A DNA stretch of 64,000 bases from contig JACKBL010000001.1 of NCBI GenBank assembly GCA_020634515.1, positions 124,001-188,000 of the forward strand, in the 5' to 3' direction. Each line of letters begins with the position of its first letter. Positions within the stretch are counted from its first letter, which is position 1. Source of the DNA: Ardenticatenales bacterium (GTDB taxonomy: Bacteria; Chloroflexota; Anaerolineae; Promineifilales; Promineifilaceae). Made by a program: the position numbers and the translations under genes. Under the pieces are notes generated by a model, which saw only the letters and a program-made list of their open reading frames with translations, did not search any database and was not told the origin of the DNA. Positions 34,135 to 43,094 of the stretch are shown here, one piece after another.

Positions 34135-34136
34135 AC

Positions 34137-34658
34137 TCAATCCTCTTGCGCCTCATCGGGATCACCCACGACCACCAACGGCTGGTCTTTTTCCACGCTC
34201 ATCCCGTTTTCCACAAAAACCCGCTTCACCTTTCCGGCGCGCGGCGACTTCAACTCATTCTCCATTTTCATCGACTCCAGGATAATCACGGCGGCCCCTT
34301 TCTGCACCGTGTCTCCCACGGCCACAGGCACGCGCACAATGATCCCCGGCATGGGAGACTTCACCGTCATTTCCCCTTTGACGCCGCCCGTCTTTCCCTG
34401 CACCTGATTCAACAACAACAGCCGTTCATCCTGCACCTGGACCGAATACAATTCACCCCGGATGAGAACCTCCCAGGCCTCTTCTCGTTGTTCAATAGCC
34501 GCCTCCACGGAATGGTTATTCACCAACAACGATAACAGACCCCCTTCGCCCAACGTCTGAAAGTCAATCTGGTACGGTTCCCCGTCGATAATGAGGCGGT
34601 CTGCCTGTTCCACTTCAATGTTGAAAGTCTTATCGCCAACTATCGTTACGTATTTCAT
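34137..34658 (-). CDS. Biotin carboxyl carrier protein of an acyl-CoA carboxylase
   Basis: 173 residues. The biotinylation motif is ESMKMENEL (lysine at about 139), preceded by VKSPMPGIIVRVPVAVGDTV, the standard lipoyl/biotinyl hammerhead fold at the C-terminus. The N-terminal 95 residues are a beta-rich region like those of acyl-CoA carboxylase alpha subunits. The start at 34658 (MKYVTIVGDK) is chosen because the upstream extension is encoded by a repeat B sequence. It carries carboxybiotin between AccC at 34810 and the carboxyltransferase at 36356. Confidence 0.9.
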   Translation of the reverse strand: MKYVTIVGDKTFNIEVEQADRLIIDGEPYQIDFQTLGEGGLLSLLVNNHSVEAAIEQREEAWEVLIRGELYSVQVQDERLLLLNQVQGKTGGVKGEMTVKSPMPGIIVRVPVAVGDTVQKGAAVIILESMKMENELKSPRAGKVKRVFVENGMSVEKDQPLVVVGDPDEAQED

Positions 34659-34705
34659 CGATTCAATGCTCGCGTGTTGAGAATCTGATAGCCTGCCTTC
34701 TTCAG

Positions 34706-34795
34706 CAACTGCTAAGCCAGATTGGACCAATTTTCAGAGAGCGGCAGTAGTTGCCTGCTTCGGACCTTCCTGGAAGCCTTGTCCGCTTCCAGAAA
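34706..34795. repeat. Family B fragment next to a decayed family A copy
   Basis: CAACTGCTAAGCCAGATTGG, ACCAATTTTCAGAGAGCGGC and AGTAGTTGCC (family B, reverse) are followed by ACCTTCCTGGAAGCCTTGTC and GCTTCCAGAAAGATG (family A with changed arms). Confidence 0.65.
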
Positions 34796-34809
34796 GATGA
34801 ATATCGGCA

Positions 34810-36333
34810 CTAGTAGCGGCGCAATTGCTGCATACGCCCCTGTAGCTTCCATTGGTTCGTACTGCTGCCATTATGTGCCACCACCTGGCTCGCTTGCTGA
34901 CCCTGCTGGTGCGCCATCAGCGTCGCCACGATGGCCGCTTCCAGATGTTTGTCCGCCTCCCGATCGTCCATGCTGAAGCGCTCTTCCACAAAGCGGGTGT
35001 CAAATGTGCCAAAGAGGAAGCGGTGGCTGTCCATCATGTGCTGATGGAAGGGGATGTTGGTCTTGACGCCCATGATGCGATACTCCTCCAGCGCCCGCCG
35101 CATCCGCAAAATGGCGTCGCCGCGTGATTCGCCATAGCAGATCAATTTGCTGATCATGGAGTCGTAGTAGGGTGTGACATGGTAGCCGGGGAACACGCCG
35201 GTGTCAATGCGCACGCCAGGCCCGGTAGGCAGGCGACTGGTGGTGATAGTGCCCGTGGAGGGGAGGAAGTTGTTGTACGGGTCCTCGGCGTTAATGCGGC
35301 ACTCAATGGCCCAGCCGCGCATTTTCACATCTTCTTGCGTCAGGCGCAGGCGACGTCCACGAGCGATACGCAGCATTTCCTGCACGATATCCACACCGGT
35401 GACGAGTTCGGTGATGGGGTGTTCAACTTGCAAGCGGGTGTTCATTTCCAGGAAATAGAAGTTGCGTTCTTTATCGACGAGGAATTCGACCGTGCCGGCA
35501 TTCACATACCCCACCGATTTCGCCGCCGCCACTGCCACTGCCCCCATCCGCTGCCGCAAATCCTCATTCACAAAGACCGATGGCGACTCTTCAATTAACT
35601 TCTGATGCCGCCGTTGCAGCGAACACTCCCGTTCGCCCAGATGAATCACGTTGCCGTGCATGTCCGCCAACACCTGGAACTCGATATGGCGGCCCTCCAT
35701 GATCATCTTTTCCACGTAAATGCGTCCATCGCCAAAGGCCGCTTCCGCCTCCCGCCGCGCCGCCCCCAGCGCTGCCGGCAAATCCTCCATGTTGTACACC
35801 GGGCGCATCCCCTTGCCCCCGCCGCCCGCCGCCGCCTTCACCAAAACAGGCAGACCAATCTCCCGAACCGCTTCCACCAGTTCGTCATCCGTCAGCCCCG
35901 GCTTCGTTCCCGGCACCACGGGCACGCCCGCCGCCGTCACCGTCGCCCGCGCCACTTGCTTATCCCCCATCATGGCGATAGCCTTCGGCGGCGGACCCAC
36001 AAACACCAGTCCCGCATCCAGGCAAGCCTGCGCAAACTCCGCTCGTTCCGCCAGGAACCCGTAGCCCGGATGGATCGCCTGCGCCCCACTGCGGCGGGCC
36101 ACATCCAGCAGCTTTTCAATGACCAGGTAACTCTCACGCGCCGGCGGAGGGCCGATGTGGTAAGCCTCGTCCGCGTGGCGCACGTGTGGCGCGTTGCGGT
36201 CCGCATCCGAATACACCGCAACCGTCTCAATGCCCAACTCGTGGCAGCCGCGTACAATGCGCATGGCGATCTCGCCGCGATTGGCGATCAGCAGTTTGTT
36301 AAATCTTTTGGGGTTTAGCGTGTCTGCTAACAT
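34810..36333 (-). CDS. accC: Biotin carboxylase subunit
   Basis: 507-residue ATP-grasp enzyme that carboxylates biotin with ATP and bicarbonate. It has KLLIANRGEIAMRIVRGC at the N-terminus, the glycine-rich ATP loop KAAAGGGGKGMR, and MNTRLQVEHPITE near residue 290. The C-terminal 60 residues extend beyond AccC and end in a low-complexity Gln/Ser stretch. The start at 36333 has GAAGAAG just upstream. It is separated from the biotin carrier by a 150-base gap holding repeats, but the order carboxyltransferase, carboxylase, carrier is that of a single operon. Confidence 0.94.
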   Translation of the reverse strand: MLADTLNPKRFNKLLIANRGEIAMRIVRGCHELGIETVAVYSDADRNAPHVRHADEAYHIGPPPARESYLVIEKLLDVARRSGAQAIHPGYGFLAERAEFAQACLDAGLVFVGPPPKAIAMMGDKQVARATVTAAGVPVVPGTKPGLTDDELVEAVREIGLPVLVKAAAGGGGKGMRPVYNMEDLPAALGAARREAEAAFGDGRIYVEKMIMEGRHIEFQVLADMHGNVIHLGERECSLQRRHQKLIEESPSVFVNEDLRQRMGAVAVAAAKSVGYVNAGTVEFLVDKERNFYFLEMNTRLQVEHPITELVTGVDIVQEMLRIARGRRLRLTQEDVKMRGWAIECRINAEDPYNNFLPSTGTITTSRLPTGPGVRIDTGVFPGYHVTPYYDSMISKLICYGESRGDAILRMRRALEEYRIMGVKTNIPFHQHMMDSHRFLFGTFDTRFVEERFSMDDREADKHLEAAIVATLMAHQQGQQASQVVAHNGSSTNQWKLQGRMQQLRRY

Positions 36334-36355
36334 AACTTCTTCTTCCGGCTCAAGC

Positions 36356-37903
36356 CTACAAGGGGATGTTGCCATGCTTCTTTGGCGGATTGCTGTCCCG
36401 CTTATTCTGCAACATATTCAGCGCGTTAATCAGGCGGGGGCGCGTCTCGCTTGGCTCAATGACATCATCCACGAAACCGCGCTTGGCCGCTGTGTACGGG
36501 TCGGCAAAACGATCACGATAATCCTGCACCAGTTCCGCCTTGCGCGCCACGGGGTCTTCCGCGCTTTCCAATTCGCGGCGGAAAATAATGTTCACCGCGC
36601 CATCTGGTCCCATCACGGCAATTTCCGCCGTGGGCCAGGCCAGATTGAGGTCGGCACGGATATGCTTGCTGTTCATCACGCAGTACGCGCCGCCATAAGC
36701 CTTGCGCGTGACCACTGTGATCTTGGGCACAGTGGCTTCGCAGAAGGCGTACAGCAGTTTGGCCCCGCTGCGAATAATGCCGCCGTGTTCCTGGTTCACC
36801 CCAGGCATGAAGCCGGGCACGTCCTCAAACACGATCAAGGGGATGTTGAATGCGTCGCAAAAGCGCACAAACCGGGCCGCTTTCTCGCTGGCATTGATGT
36901 CCAGCACGCCTGCCAGGACCATGGGCTGATTGGCAATGATGCCCACGCTGAAGCCGCCGAGACGGGCAAAACCGACCACGACGTTCGGCGCAAAATGCTC
37001 GTGGATTTCGTAGAAGACGCCATCATCCACAATCAGGTTGATCACGTCTTTGATGTCGTATGGCTTGTTCGGGTTGTCGGGCACGAGCGTGTCCAGCGCC
37101 GCTTCCGTGCGTAGCGCGTCATCCTTTGTGGGCTTAAAGGGCGGGTCTTCGGCGTTGTTTGCCGGCAAATAACTGAGCAGTTCGCGTATTTTGATCAGGC
37201 ACTCCGCTTCCGATTCCGCGGCCATGTGGGCCACGCCGCTGGTCTCGTTGTGCGTCATGGCGCCACCCAGCGTCTCAAAGGTCACGTCTTCTCCCGTGAC
37301 GGCCTTCACCACGTTCGGACCGGTAACGAACATGTAACTGCTGTTTTTGACCATGAAAATGTAGTCGGTGAGCGCGGGGGAATAGACGGCGCCACCGGCG
37401 CAGGGTCCCATGATGGCGCTTATCTGGGGAATGACGCCGGAGGCCAGGGTATTGCGCAGGAAGATGTCCGCATAGCCACCCAGGCTAACGACGCCTTCCT
37501 GGATGCGCGCGCCACCAGAGTCGTTGATGCCGATGAGGGGGGCGCCATTACGCATGGCCATTTCCATGATTTTGCAGACTTTTTCCGCGTGTACTTCGCT
37601 GAGGCTGCCCCCAAAGACGGTGAAGTCCTGACTGAAGACGTAAACGGGTCGCCCGTCAATGGTTCCCCAACCGGTGACAACGCTATCGCCAGGGATTTGC
37701 TGGTCGTCCATGCCAAAATTGCGCTCGCGATGGACAACAAACATGTCGATTTCGTGGAATGAGCCGCGATCCAGCAGGATGTCTATTCGCTCGTGCGCGG
37801 TCATTTTCCCTGCTTTGCGATGGCGCTCAATGCGATCCGCCCCGCCGCCTTGTGTGGATTCGATACGCATCTGGCGTAGTTGCTCGATCTTCTTGTTTGC
37901 CAT
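36356..37903 (-). CDS. Acyl-CoA carboxyltransferase (propionyl-CoA carboxylase beta type)
   Basis: 515 residues, crotonase-fold carboxyltransferase. It begins MANKKIEQLRQMRIE and has RIDILLDRGSFHEIDMFV, GGSLSEVHAEKVCKIMEMAM, the oxyanion loops GGARIQEGVVSLGGY and GPCAGGAVYSPALTDYIFMV, and PGFMPGVNQEHGGIIR. This is the PccB/AccD5-type subunit that carboxylates propionyl- or acetyl-CoA. With the mutase at 25209 the propionyl-CoA to succinyl-CoA route is nearly complete. GAGGAA lies before ATG 37903. Confidence 0.94.
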   Translation of the reverse strand: MANKKIEQLRQMRIESTQGGGADRIERHRKAGKMTAHERIDILLDRGSFHEIDMFVVHRERNFGMDDQQIPGDSVVTGWGTIDGRPVYVFSQDFTVFGGSLSEVHAEKVCKIMEMAMRNGAPLIGINDSGGARIQEGVVSLGGYADIFLRNTLASGVIPQISAIMGPCAGGAVYSPALTDYIFMVKNSSYMFVTGPNVVKAVTGEDVTFETLGGAMTHNETSGVAHMAAESEAECLIKIRELLSYLPANNAEDPPFKPTKDDALRTEAALDTLVPDNPNKPYDIKDVINLIVDDGVFYEIHEHFAPNVVVGFARLGGFSVGIIANQPMVLAGVLDINASEKAARFVRFCDAFNIPLIVFEDVPGFMPGVNQEHGGIIRSGAKLLYAFCEATVPKITVVTRKAYGGAYCVMNSKHIRADLNLAWPTAEIAVMGPDGAVNIIFRRELESAEDPVARKAELVQDYRDRFADPYTAAKRGFVDDVIEPSETRPRLINALNMLQNKRDSNPPKKHGNIPL

Positions 37904-38387
37904 ACGTTCCTCTTCAATAAAAGGCAGGCTTCCAGCCGGGCTTGAAATGGGCGGCCCGGGGATCTGCTGCCGGCATTTTAGTTAAACGAGAGTTGAGCGG
38001 GCTTTCATGGTCAAAACCGCGAAACGGACAGCCATCTTTGGGCAAAGTCACCCAACGTGACCCGCGCACAAAGCAATCACTGCGTCACCCCAACACCCGA
38101 TCTGCTACTGGTACAACATTTTAAGGAAACCACGCCAGTTGTCGCTCAGCGCGCGGCCAGGAATTACAACACCTCCCCACCCACCCATGAGAGCATCAAC
38201 ACTCACCCCACGGCGGAATGTACCCTTGCTCACCTGCGCCACTGGGGCAGGTGCGATGCACTACGGGCACACCACGTTCCTACTGCTTCCAGGGGTGACA
38301 CTATTCGCGTGAACCTGCCAGGTTTCCTCGGTAGACATTCCCCTGCGCGGGAGAAATCCGGCAGGCTTTTAGCGAGGGACCAAAGAG
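37904..38387. other. Intergenic region without a supportable gene
   Basis: About 480 bases upstream of the carboxyltransferase. There is one TGCCGGCA near 37970. Short frames occur but none has a domain or a ribosome binding site. No repeat family from this window was recognised here. Confidence 0.45.
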
Positions 38388-38825
38388 CTACCACGGAGTT
38401 TTGTTCGTCACGCGCCAGAAATGGGCCGTGGCGCGGCGGTTCAGTAGCCAGTAGGCAAGCAAGCTGGCGCTTGCGTAGAATACCAACTGCGCCAGCCATC
38501 CATTTTTGGCCGCCGGTGACGCCACAAAGAAGACAACCAATCCTAATTGATAAGCGCCATAAAGCAGAATAACCGGCGGGATTGCGCGGCGGACAACAGG
38601 GCGTCGCCGCCACAGTAGAAACGCTTGCGCCGCAAACACAACGGTCCAAACAACTGACCCAATCAGACGAGCCGTGGGAGAAAGCGTTGCGCCTGCCGTC
38701 ACGAGCAACAGGCTCTGTCGGGCCAGACTGATTGCGCGCCAGATGTTGCCGCAACCAAACAGAACCATTCCCCAGACGACCATTGTGATGCTGCGCGGGG
38801 TATGCGACATTGTTAAGTCTACCAT
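38388..38825 (-). CDS. Small integral membrane protein
   Basis: 145 residues with four predicted membrane segments (SITMVVWGMVLFGCGNIWRA; LIGSVVWTVVFAAQAFLLW; PPVILLYGAYQLGLVVFFVA; WLAQLVFYASASLLAYWLL). I do not recognise the family. Two starts are possible: 38825 (MVDLT) and 38810 (MSHTPRS). I prefer 38825 because a good promoter ends about 10 bases before it, which would give a nearly leaderless message; there is no Shine-Dalgarno before either. Confidence 0.7.
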   Translation of the reverse strand: MVDLTMSHTPRSITMVVWGMVLFGCGNIWRAISLARQSLLLVTAGATLSPTARLIGSVVWTVVFAAQAFLLWRRRPVVRRAIPPVILLYGAYQLGLVVFFVASPAAKNGWLAQLVFYASASLLAYWLLNRRATAHFWRVTNKTPW

Positions 38826-38835
38826 AGGTTGCTGA

Positions 38836-38864
38836 ATTATATGCCAACGCGGCGGTCCGGTAAA
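38836..38864 (-). promoter_or_regulatory. Sigma-70-like promoter for the small membrane protein
   Basis: On the minus strand TTTACC, 17 bases, then a perfect TATAAT ending 10 bases before the ATG at 38825. Transcription should start within a few bases of the start codon. Confidence 0.5.
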
Positions 38865-38887
38865 GAAGGAAAGAATGACTATTCTGC

Positions 38888-40786
38888 TTATGTTGAGTGT
38901 ACGCGCAACCGGTGCGAGATTTTCGTCACGGGGGGACATTCCCACGCTTCCGGGGCTGTTTCGCGGCGCAAATCTTTCAGACGGGGCAAAATGCCGCAGG
39001 CAAAACATTGGTCGCGGCAGTCGATGCGCGTTTCTCCTTCGTGGCTCATCAGGTAATCCTGCGTCAGAAAGCGGCGCGTCACTGCCACGTCGATGTGTTC
39101 CCAGGGGAAAACCTCGTCAATGCGCCGTTTGCGGTGGGTGTAGAAGGCCCTATCCAGCCCTTCGGCGGCAAAAGCGGTTTCCCACGCTTCCCGATTGAAG
39201 CGGTCCATCCAGGCGTCGAAGACGGCGCCATTGCGCCATGCCCGTTCGACGGCTGCCGCCACGCGGCGGTCGCCCCGGCTGAGATACCCTTCAAACAGCG
39301 ATTCTTGCGGGTCGTTCCAGCGCAGTCGCAGGCCGGTTTCACGCATTTCGCGCCGCAGCAGCGCGAGTTTGGCCTCAATTTGGTCCAGGGTGTCCATCGG
39401 CTCCCACTGGAAAGGGGTGTGGGGCTTGGGAATGAAAGTGCTGACACCTACGTTGAGGCTGGCTTTGCGCCCGTGGATTTTGCGCCCTTCGGCGAGGACG
39501 GCTTTGCAGAGGTCAACGATGGCCTGCACGTCTTCCAACGTTTCGTGCGGATGGCCGATCATGAAGTAGAGTTTGATGGTGCGCCAGTCGCGGCGGTAGA
39601 TTTCGCGGGCCGTTTCCAGCAGTTCCTCGTGGGTGACGTATTTGTTGATGATGTTGCGCATACGTTCGGTGGCGGCTTCGGGGGCCAGGGTGAAGCCGCC
39701 GCGTTTGCTGTCGCCGAGGTTGTCCATCAACCGGGTGGAGACGGTTTCGATGCGCAGGGAGGGGAGGGAGATGTTTAGCCCCAGGTGGCCGAAGCGCTCG
39801 TTGATGCGTTCGGTGAGTTCAAGGACGTGGGTGTAGTCGCTGGAGGAGAGGGAGAGGAGGGCGACTTCTTCGTAACCGGTTTTTTCCAGGATGATTTCCA
39901 TGGCGTCGAGGATTTCGTCTACGGGGCGTTCACGCACGGGTCGGGTGATCATGCCGGCATGACAAAAACGACACCCCCTGGTACAACCACGCATAATCTC
40001 AATGGGCGCCCGGTTGTGGACCGTTTCAATAAACGGCACAATAAAATCCGTCACCGGCGGCGGCATCACGGGCACAATCGTCTTCAGCACGCGCGGGGGC
40101 GCTTCGGGGACCGTGGGCGTGATGCGCGCAATCGTGCCATCTTCATGATAGGCCACATCGTAAAAACGGGGGACGTAGCAGCCTTCAATGCCGGCAATAT
40201 GCCGCAATTGCGTCTCCCGATCCAGGTGGCGCGCCGCCCGCATCGTGGCGATCAGGCGCAAAATCGCTTCCTCCCCTTCGCCAATCACAAACACGTCAAC
40301 AAACGGAGCCATCGGCTCCGGATTGTAGCAGGCGTGTCCGCCGGCAATCACCAATGGATACGACTCATCCCGCTCCGATGCACGCACGGGCATCCCCGCC
40401 AAATCCATCAGGTTTAGCGCATTCGTGAAAAGCTGCTCATACGGCAGGCTGATCGCCAGCATGTCGAATTCACGGATGGCGTGCTTTGTCTCCAGCGAGA
40501 ACAACGGCAGATGCGTCTCGCGCATGATCGCTTCCATGTCCACCCAGGGCGAATAGACCCGCTCCGCCAGCAGGTTGCGGTGCTTGTTCACGATGTCGTA
40601 CAGAATCATCAGCCCCAGGTTGGACATGCCCAGGTCATAAATGTCAGGAAAGGCCAGGGCGACTTTGTAGTCAACGTTCAGCCAATCCTTCACCACCTGG
40701 TTGTACTCGCCGCCCGTGTACCGCCCGGGCTTTACAACCCGTGGCAGGATGCGTTCCAGGGCAAGTTCGATCTGTTCTGGCGTCAT
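38888..40786 (-). CDS. B12-binding-like radical SAM protein (TIGR03960 type)
   Basis: 632 residues. The N-terminal 240 residues resemble a cobalamin-binding fold (FPDIYDLGMSNLGLMILYDI; VIAGGHACYNPEPM; VIGEGEEA). The radical SAM cluster motif is CTRGCRFC (C268, C272, C275). The C-terminal end carries CRDQCFACG, which may hold a second cluster or metal. This is the family often found with a TGR03936-like partner before rplU; here there is no such neighbour. Reaction unknown; related proteins act on tRNA or unknown substrates. The ATG at 40786 is the only suitable start. Confidence 0.88.
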   Translation of the reverse strand: MTPEQIELALERILPRVVKPGRYTGGEYNQVVKDWLNVDYKVALAFPDIYDLGMSNLGLMILYDIVNKHRNLLAERVYSPWVDMEAIMRETHLPLFSLETKHAIREFDMLAISLPYEQLFTNALNLMDLAGMPVRASERDESYPLVIAGGHACYNPEPMAPFVDVFVIGEGEEAILRLIATMRAARHLDRETQLRHIAGIEGCYVPRFYDVAYHEDGTIARITPTVPEAPPRVLKTIVPVMPPPVTDFIVPFIETVHNRAPIEIMRGCTRGCRFCHAGMITRPVRERPVDEILDAMEIILEKTGYEEVALLSLSSSDYTHVLELTERINERFGHLGLNISLPSLRIETVSTRLMDNLGDSKRGGFTLAPEAATERMRNIINKYVTHEELLETAREIYRRDWRTIKLYFMIGHPHETLEDVQAIVDLCKAVLAEGRKIHGRKASLNVGVSTFIPKPHTPFQWEPMDTLDQIEAKLALLRREMRETGLRLRWNDPQESLFEGYLSRGDRRVAAAVERAWRNGAVFDAWMDRFNREAWETAFAAEGLDRAFYTHRKRRIDEVFPWEHIDVAVTRRFLTQDYLMSHEGETRIDCRDQCFACGILPRLKDLRRETAPEAWECPPVTKISHRLRVHST

Positions 40787-40805
40787 AAGGACGTCTCCTA
40801 TGAAA

Positions 40806-40885
40806 ATAATCTTCCCGGAAGCTCATGCACGGATGATAGCCCTGGGGAGCAGCTTCCGGGAAGATGTTGTCATTGATGGTGGTGC
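40806..40885. repeat. Long family A copy
   Basis: AATAATCTTCCCGGAAGCTC, GGATGATAGCCCTGGGGAGC, AGCTTCCGGGAAGATGTTGT and CATTGATGGTGGTGC. It matches the reverse complement of 2272-2357 over its full length, including bases outside the palindromic arms. Confidence 0.8.
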
Positions 40886-40983
40886 GCCGCCGCGCATGAA
40901 GTCTCCTGGCCGGTGGCCGTGCGCGCTTGCCTGGATTATAGCGCAAGCAGGCGCGGACGCGAGCAGGCGAGACTTTCAGCCCA

Positions 40984-41011
40984 TTGCTAGATTTGTTAGA
41001 AAATTTATAAT
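40984..41011 (+). promoter_or_regulatory. Promoter candidate for the kinase operon
   Basis: TTGCTA, 16 bases, TATAAT, in an AT-rich patch of otherwise GC-rich sequence, about 125 bases before the kinase start. The rest of 40886-41134 shows no gene. Confidence 0.5.
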
Positions 41012-41134
41012 AATTCAACCGTGACCAGTCATTTTCTCAAACAAGCCCTGCCAGGTTTTGCTTGTGGATAGGGTTGGTTCTTAAGGAAACCAGGCGGACC
41101 TACGTGATTAGTGACACTTTGCCGGCATAATATC

Positions 41135-43057
41135 ATGGGTGGATTGACAACCAGGCAACTGAAGAGCAGGTTATTGGAGCGACGGACGCGACAGGGGCGT
41201 CACAGTCAGCTTAAACCCGGAGACGTACTGCAAGAACGCTACGAGATCATTGGCGTGCTCGGCGTGGGCGGATTTAGCTCCGTTTATAAGGCGCGAGACA
41301 TGCGCTTCGCCAATGTCACCCGTCTTTGCGCCATCAAGGAGATGGTCAACCTGACCACGGACCCCCACCTGCGCGAAATCACCATCAAATCCTTTGAGCG
41401 CGAGGCAAGCATCCTGGCAACGTTGGAACATCCCGCCATCCCGGACGTATACGACTATTTTACGGAAGGGGAGCGCAGCTATCTGGTGTTGGAGTTCATC
41501 CGCGGTAAGGATTTAGACGCGATCCTGGCGGAATCGGAGCAACCGCTGGACCAGGATACCGTGCTGAAGTGGGCATGGCAGATTGGTGAAGTGCTGACCT
41601 ACCTGCACGGGCACAAACCGCGGCCGGTCGTTTTCCGAGACTTGAAACCCTCCAACCTGATGTTGGATGTGCATGACCGCATCCACATAATTGATTTTAA
41701 CATCGCCAAAGTGTTCCAGCAGGATGAAAAGCACACCATGATGGGCACGGAGGGGTATTCACCGCCGGAGCAGTATCGCGGTGAGTCCAGCCCGGCGGGA
41801 GACGTTTATGCGTTGGGGGCGACACTGCATCATTTGCTCACAAAGCAGGATCCGCGCATGGAGGTGCCGTTTTCGTTTAGCGAGCGGCCGATTCGGGCGC
41901 TCAACCTGACGGTGACGGAGCCGTTTGAGGCGATTATTATGCGCTGCCTTTCGTATAACGTGGAGGACCGGTTCGCGGATGCGATGGCGGTGCAGTCGGC
42001 TCTGGCGGGGTTGATGGAGCCGCGGACGAGGCCACAGGGCACGGCGGACAGCCTGGCGACGCCGGTGAAGCGGGTGGAGGGGGAGGAAATGCCGGCATCC
42101 GCCATCCGTCCCCTCTGGCAGTTCAAATGCGAAGACGAAATTCGCGGCACGCCTCTGGTAGCCGACAATCTCGTACTGGTGGGGGCCTATGACAACAACC
42201 TGTATGCCCTGTCGCTTGATGATGGCTCATTTGCCTGGAAGTTCCCCACCTCGGATGGCATTGCCGGCATGCCTGCCGCCTACCGCGACACGGTGTTCAT
42301 TGGCTCCGCGGACAAAAATCTCTACTGCCTGCAACTCGCCAGCGGGCGCGTCCACTGGCAGTTTACCGCCAATGGTCCCATCTACTCCTCCCCCACCGCG
42401 CGGTTTGAACACGTCTTTTTTGGTTCCGACGACCATCACCTCTACGCCGTGAACGTGAGCAGCGGGCGCGCCGCCTGGAAATTCGATTCCCAGGGCGCGG
42501 TGCGCTCTTCCCCTCACGTCAGCGACGAGTACATCTACTACGGCACGGAAGCGGGGACGGTATACAGTCTGGACCTTGCCGGCAAAATCCGCTGGCAGTT
42601 TCAGGCCAAAAGAGCCGTCACTTCCACACCCTGTCTCGCCGAGGAAATGGTCTTTGTCGGTTCCCTCGACCACACCATCTACGCCCTGGATGCCAGCTCC
42701 GGCTGGCCTATCTGGCGCTTCCGCACTACCCGCCCTATTATCTCTTCTCCGGTCGTCCACGATGGCGTCCTCTACGTCGGCTCCGCCGATGGGCATCTCT
42801 ACGCCATTGACATCTACTCCGGACGCAAGCTGTGGGCTTTCAAGACGGAAGGCCAGGTCGCATCTTCCCCGGCCATTTGGAATGATGCGGTCTATTTCGG
42901 CGCCACGGATGGTTGCGTTTACTGCTTGACCCTGAAAAAAGGCGCACTGCGCTGGCAGTTTGAAACAGGCGGCTACGTCATCTCTTCGCCGCGGATCGCT
43001 GCCGGCATTCTCTACATCGGCTCCACGGATCACCATCTCTATGCGCTGCCCGTTTGA
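41135..43057 (+). CDS. Ser/Thr protein kinase fused to a PQQ-type beta-propeller
   Basis: 640 residues. Kinase domain about 35-300: glycine loop VLGVGGFSSVYKA, lysine K68 in CAIKEM, catalytic loop FRDLKPSN (D169) and metal loop DFNIAK (187-189) in place of DFG; the HRD histidine is phenylalanine. The APE-like segment is TEGYSPPEQYRG. A linker leads to about seven PQQ-like blades (ALSLDDGSFAWKFPT; LYCLQLASGRVHWQF; LYAIDIYSGRKLWAF). No membrane segment is obvious, so both parts are probably cytoplasmic. The start is uncertain: ATG 41135 or GTG 41111, neither with a good ribosome site. Confidence 0.9.
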   Translation: MGGLTTRQLKSRLLERRTRQGRHSQLKPGDVLQERYEIIGVLGVGGFSSVYKARDMRFANVTRLCAIKEMVNLTTDPHLREITIKSFEREASILATLEHPAIPDVYDYFTEGERSYLVLEFIRGKDLDAILAESEQPLDQDTVLKWAWQIGEVLTYLHGHKPRPVVFRDLKPSNLMLDVHDRIHIIDFNIAKVFQQDEKHTMMGTEGYSPPEQYRGESSPAGDVYALGATLHHLLTKQDPRMEVPFSFSERPIRALNLTVTEPFEAIIMRCLSYNVEDRFADAMAVQSALAGLMEPRTRPQGTADSLATPVKRVEGEEMPASAIRPLWQFKCEDEIRGTPLVADNLVLVGAYDNNLYALSLDDGSFAWKFPTSDGIAGMPAAYRDTVFIGSADKNLYCLQLASGRVHWQFTANGPIYSSPTARFEHVFFGSDDHHLYAVNVSSGRAAWKFDSQGAVRSSPHVSDEYIYYGTEAGTVYSLDLAGKIRWQFQAKRAVTSTPCLAEEMVFVGSLDHTIYALDASSGWPIWRFRTTRPIISSPVVHDGVLYVGSADGHLYAIDIYSGRKLWAFKTEGQVASSPAIWNDAVYFGATDGCVYCLTLKKGALRWQFETGGYVISSPRIAAGILYIGSTDHHLYALPV

Positions 43058-43094
43058 ACCGCCCATCCGGGCGTCGCGGCGGAAAGGCAGTATC

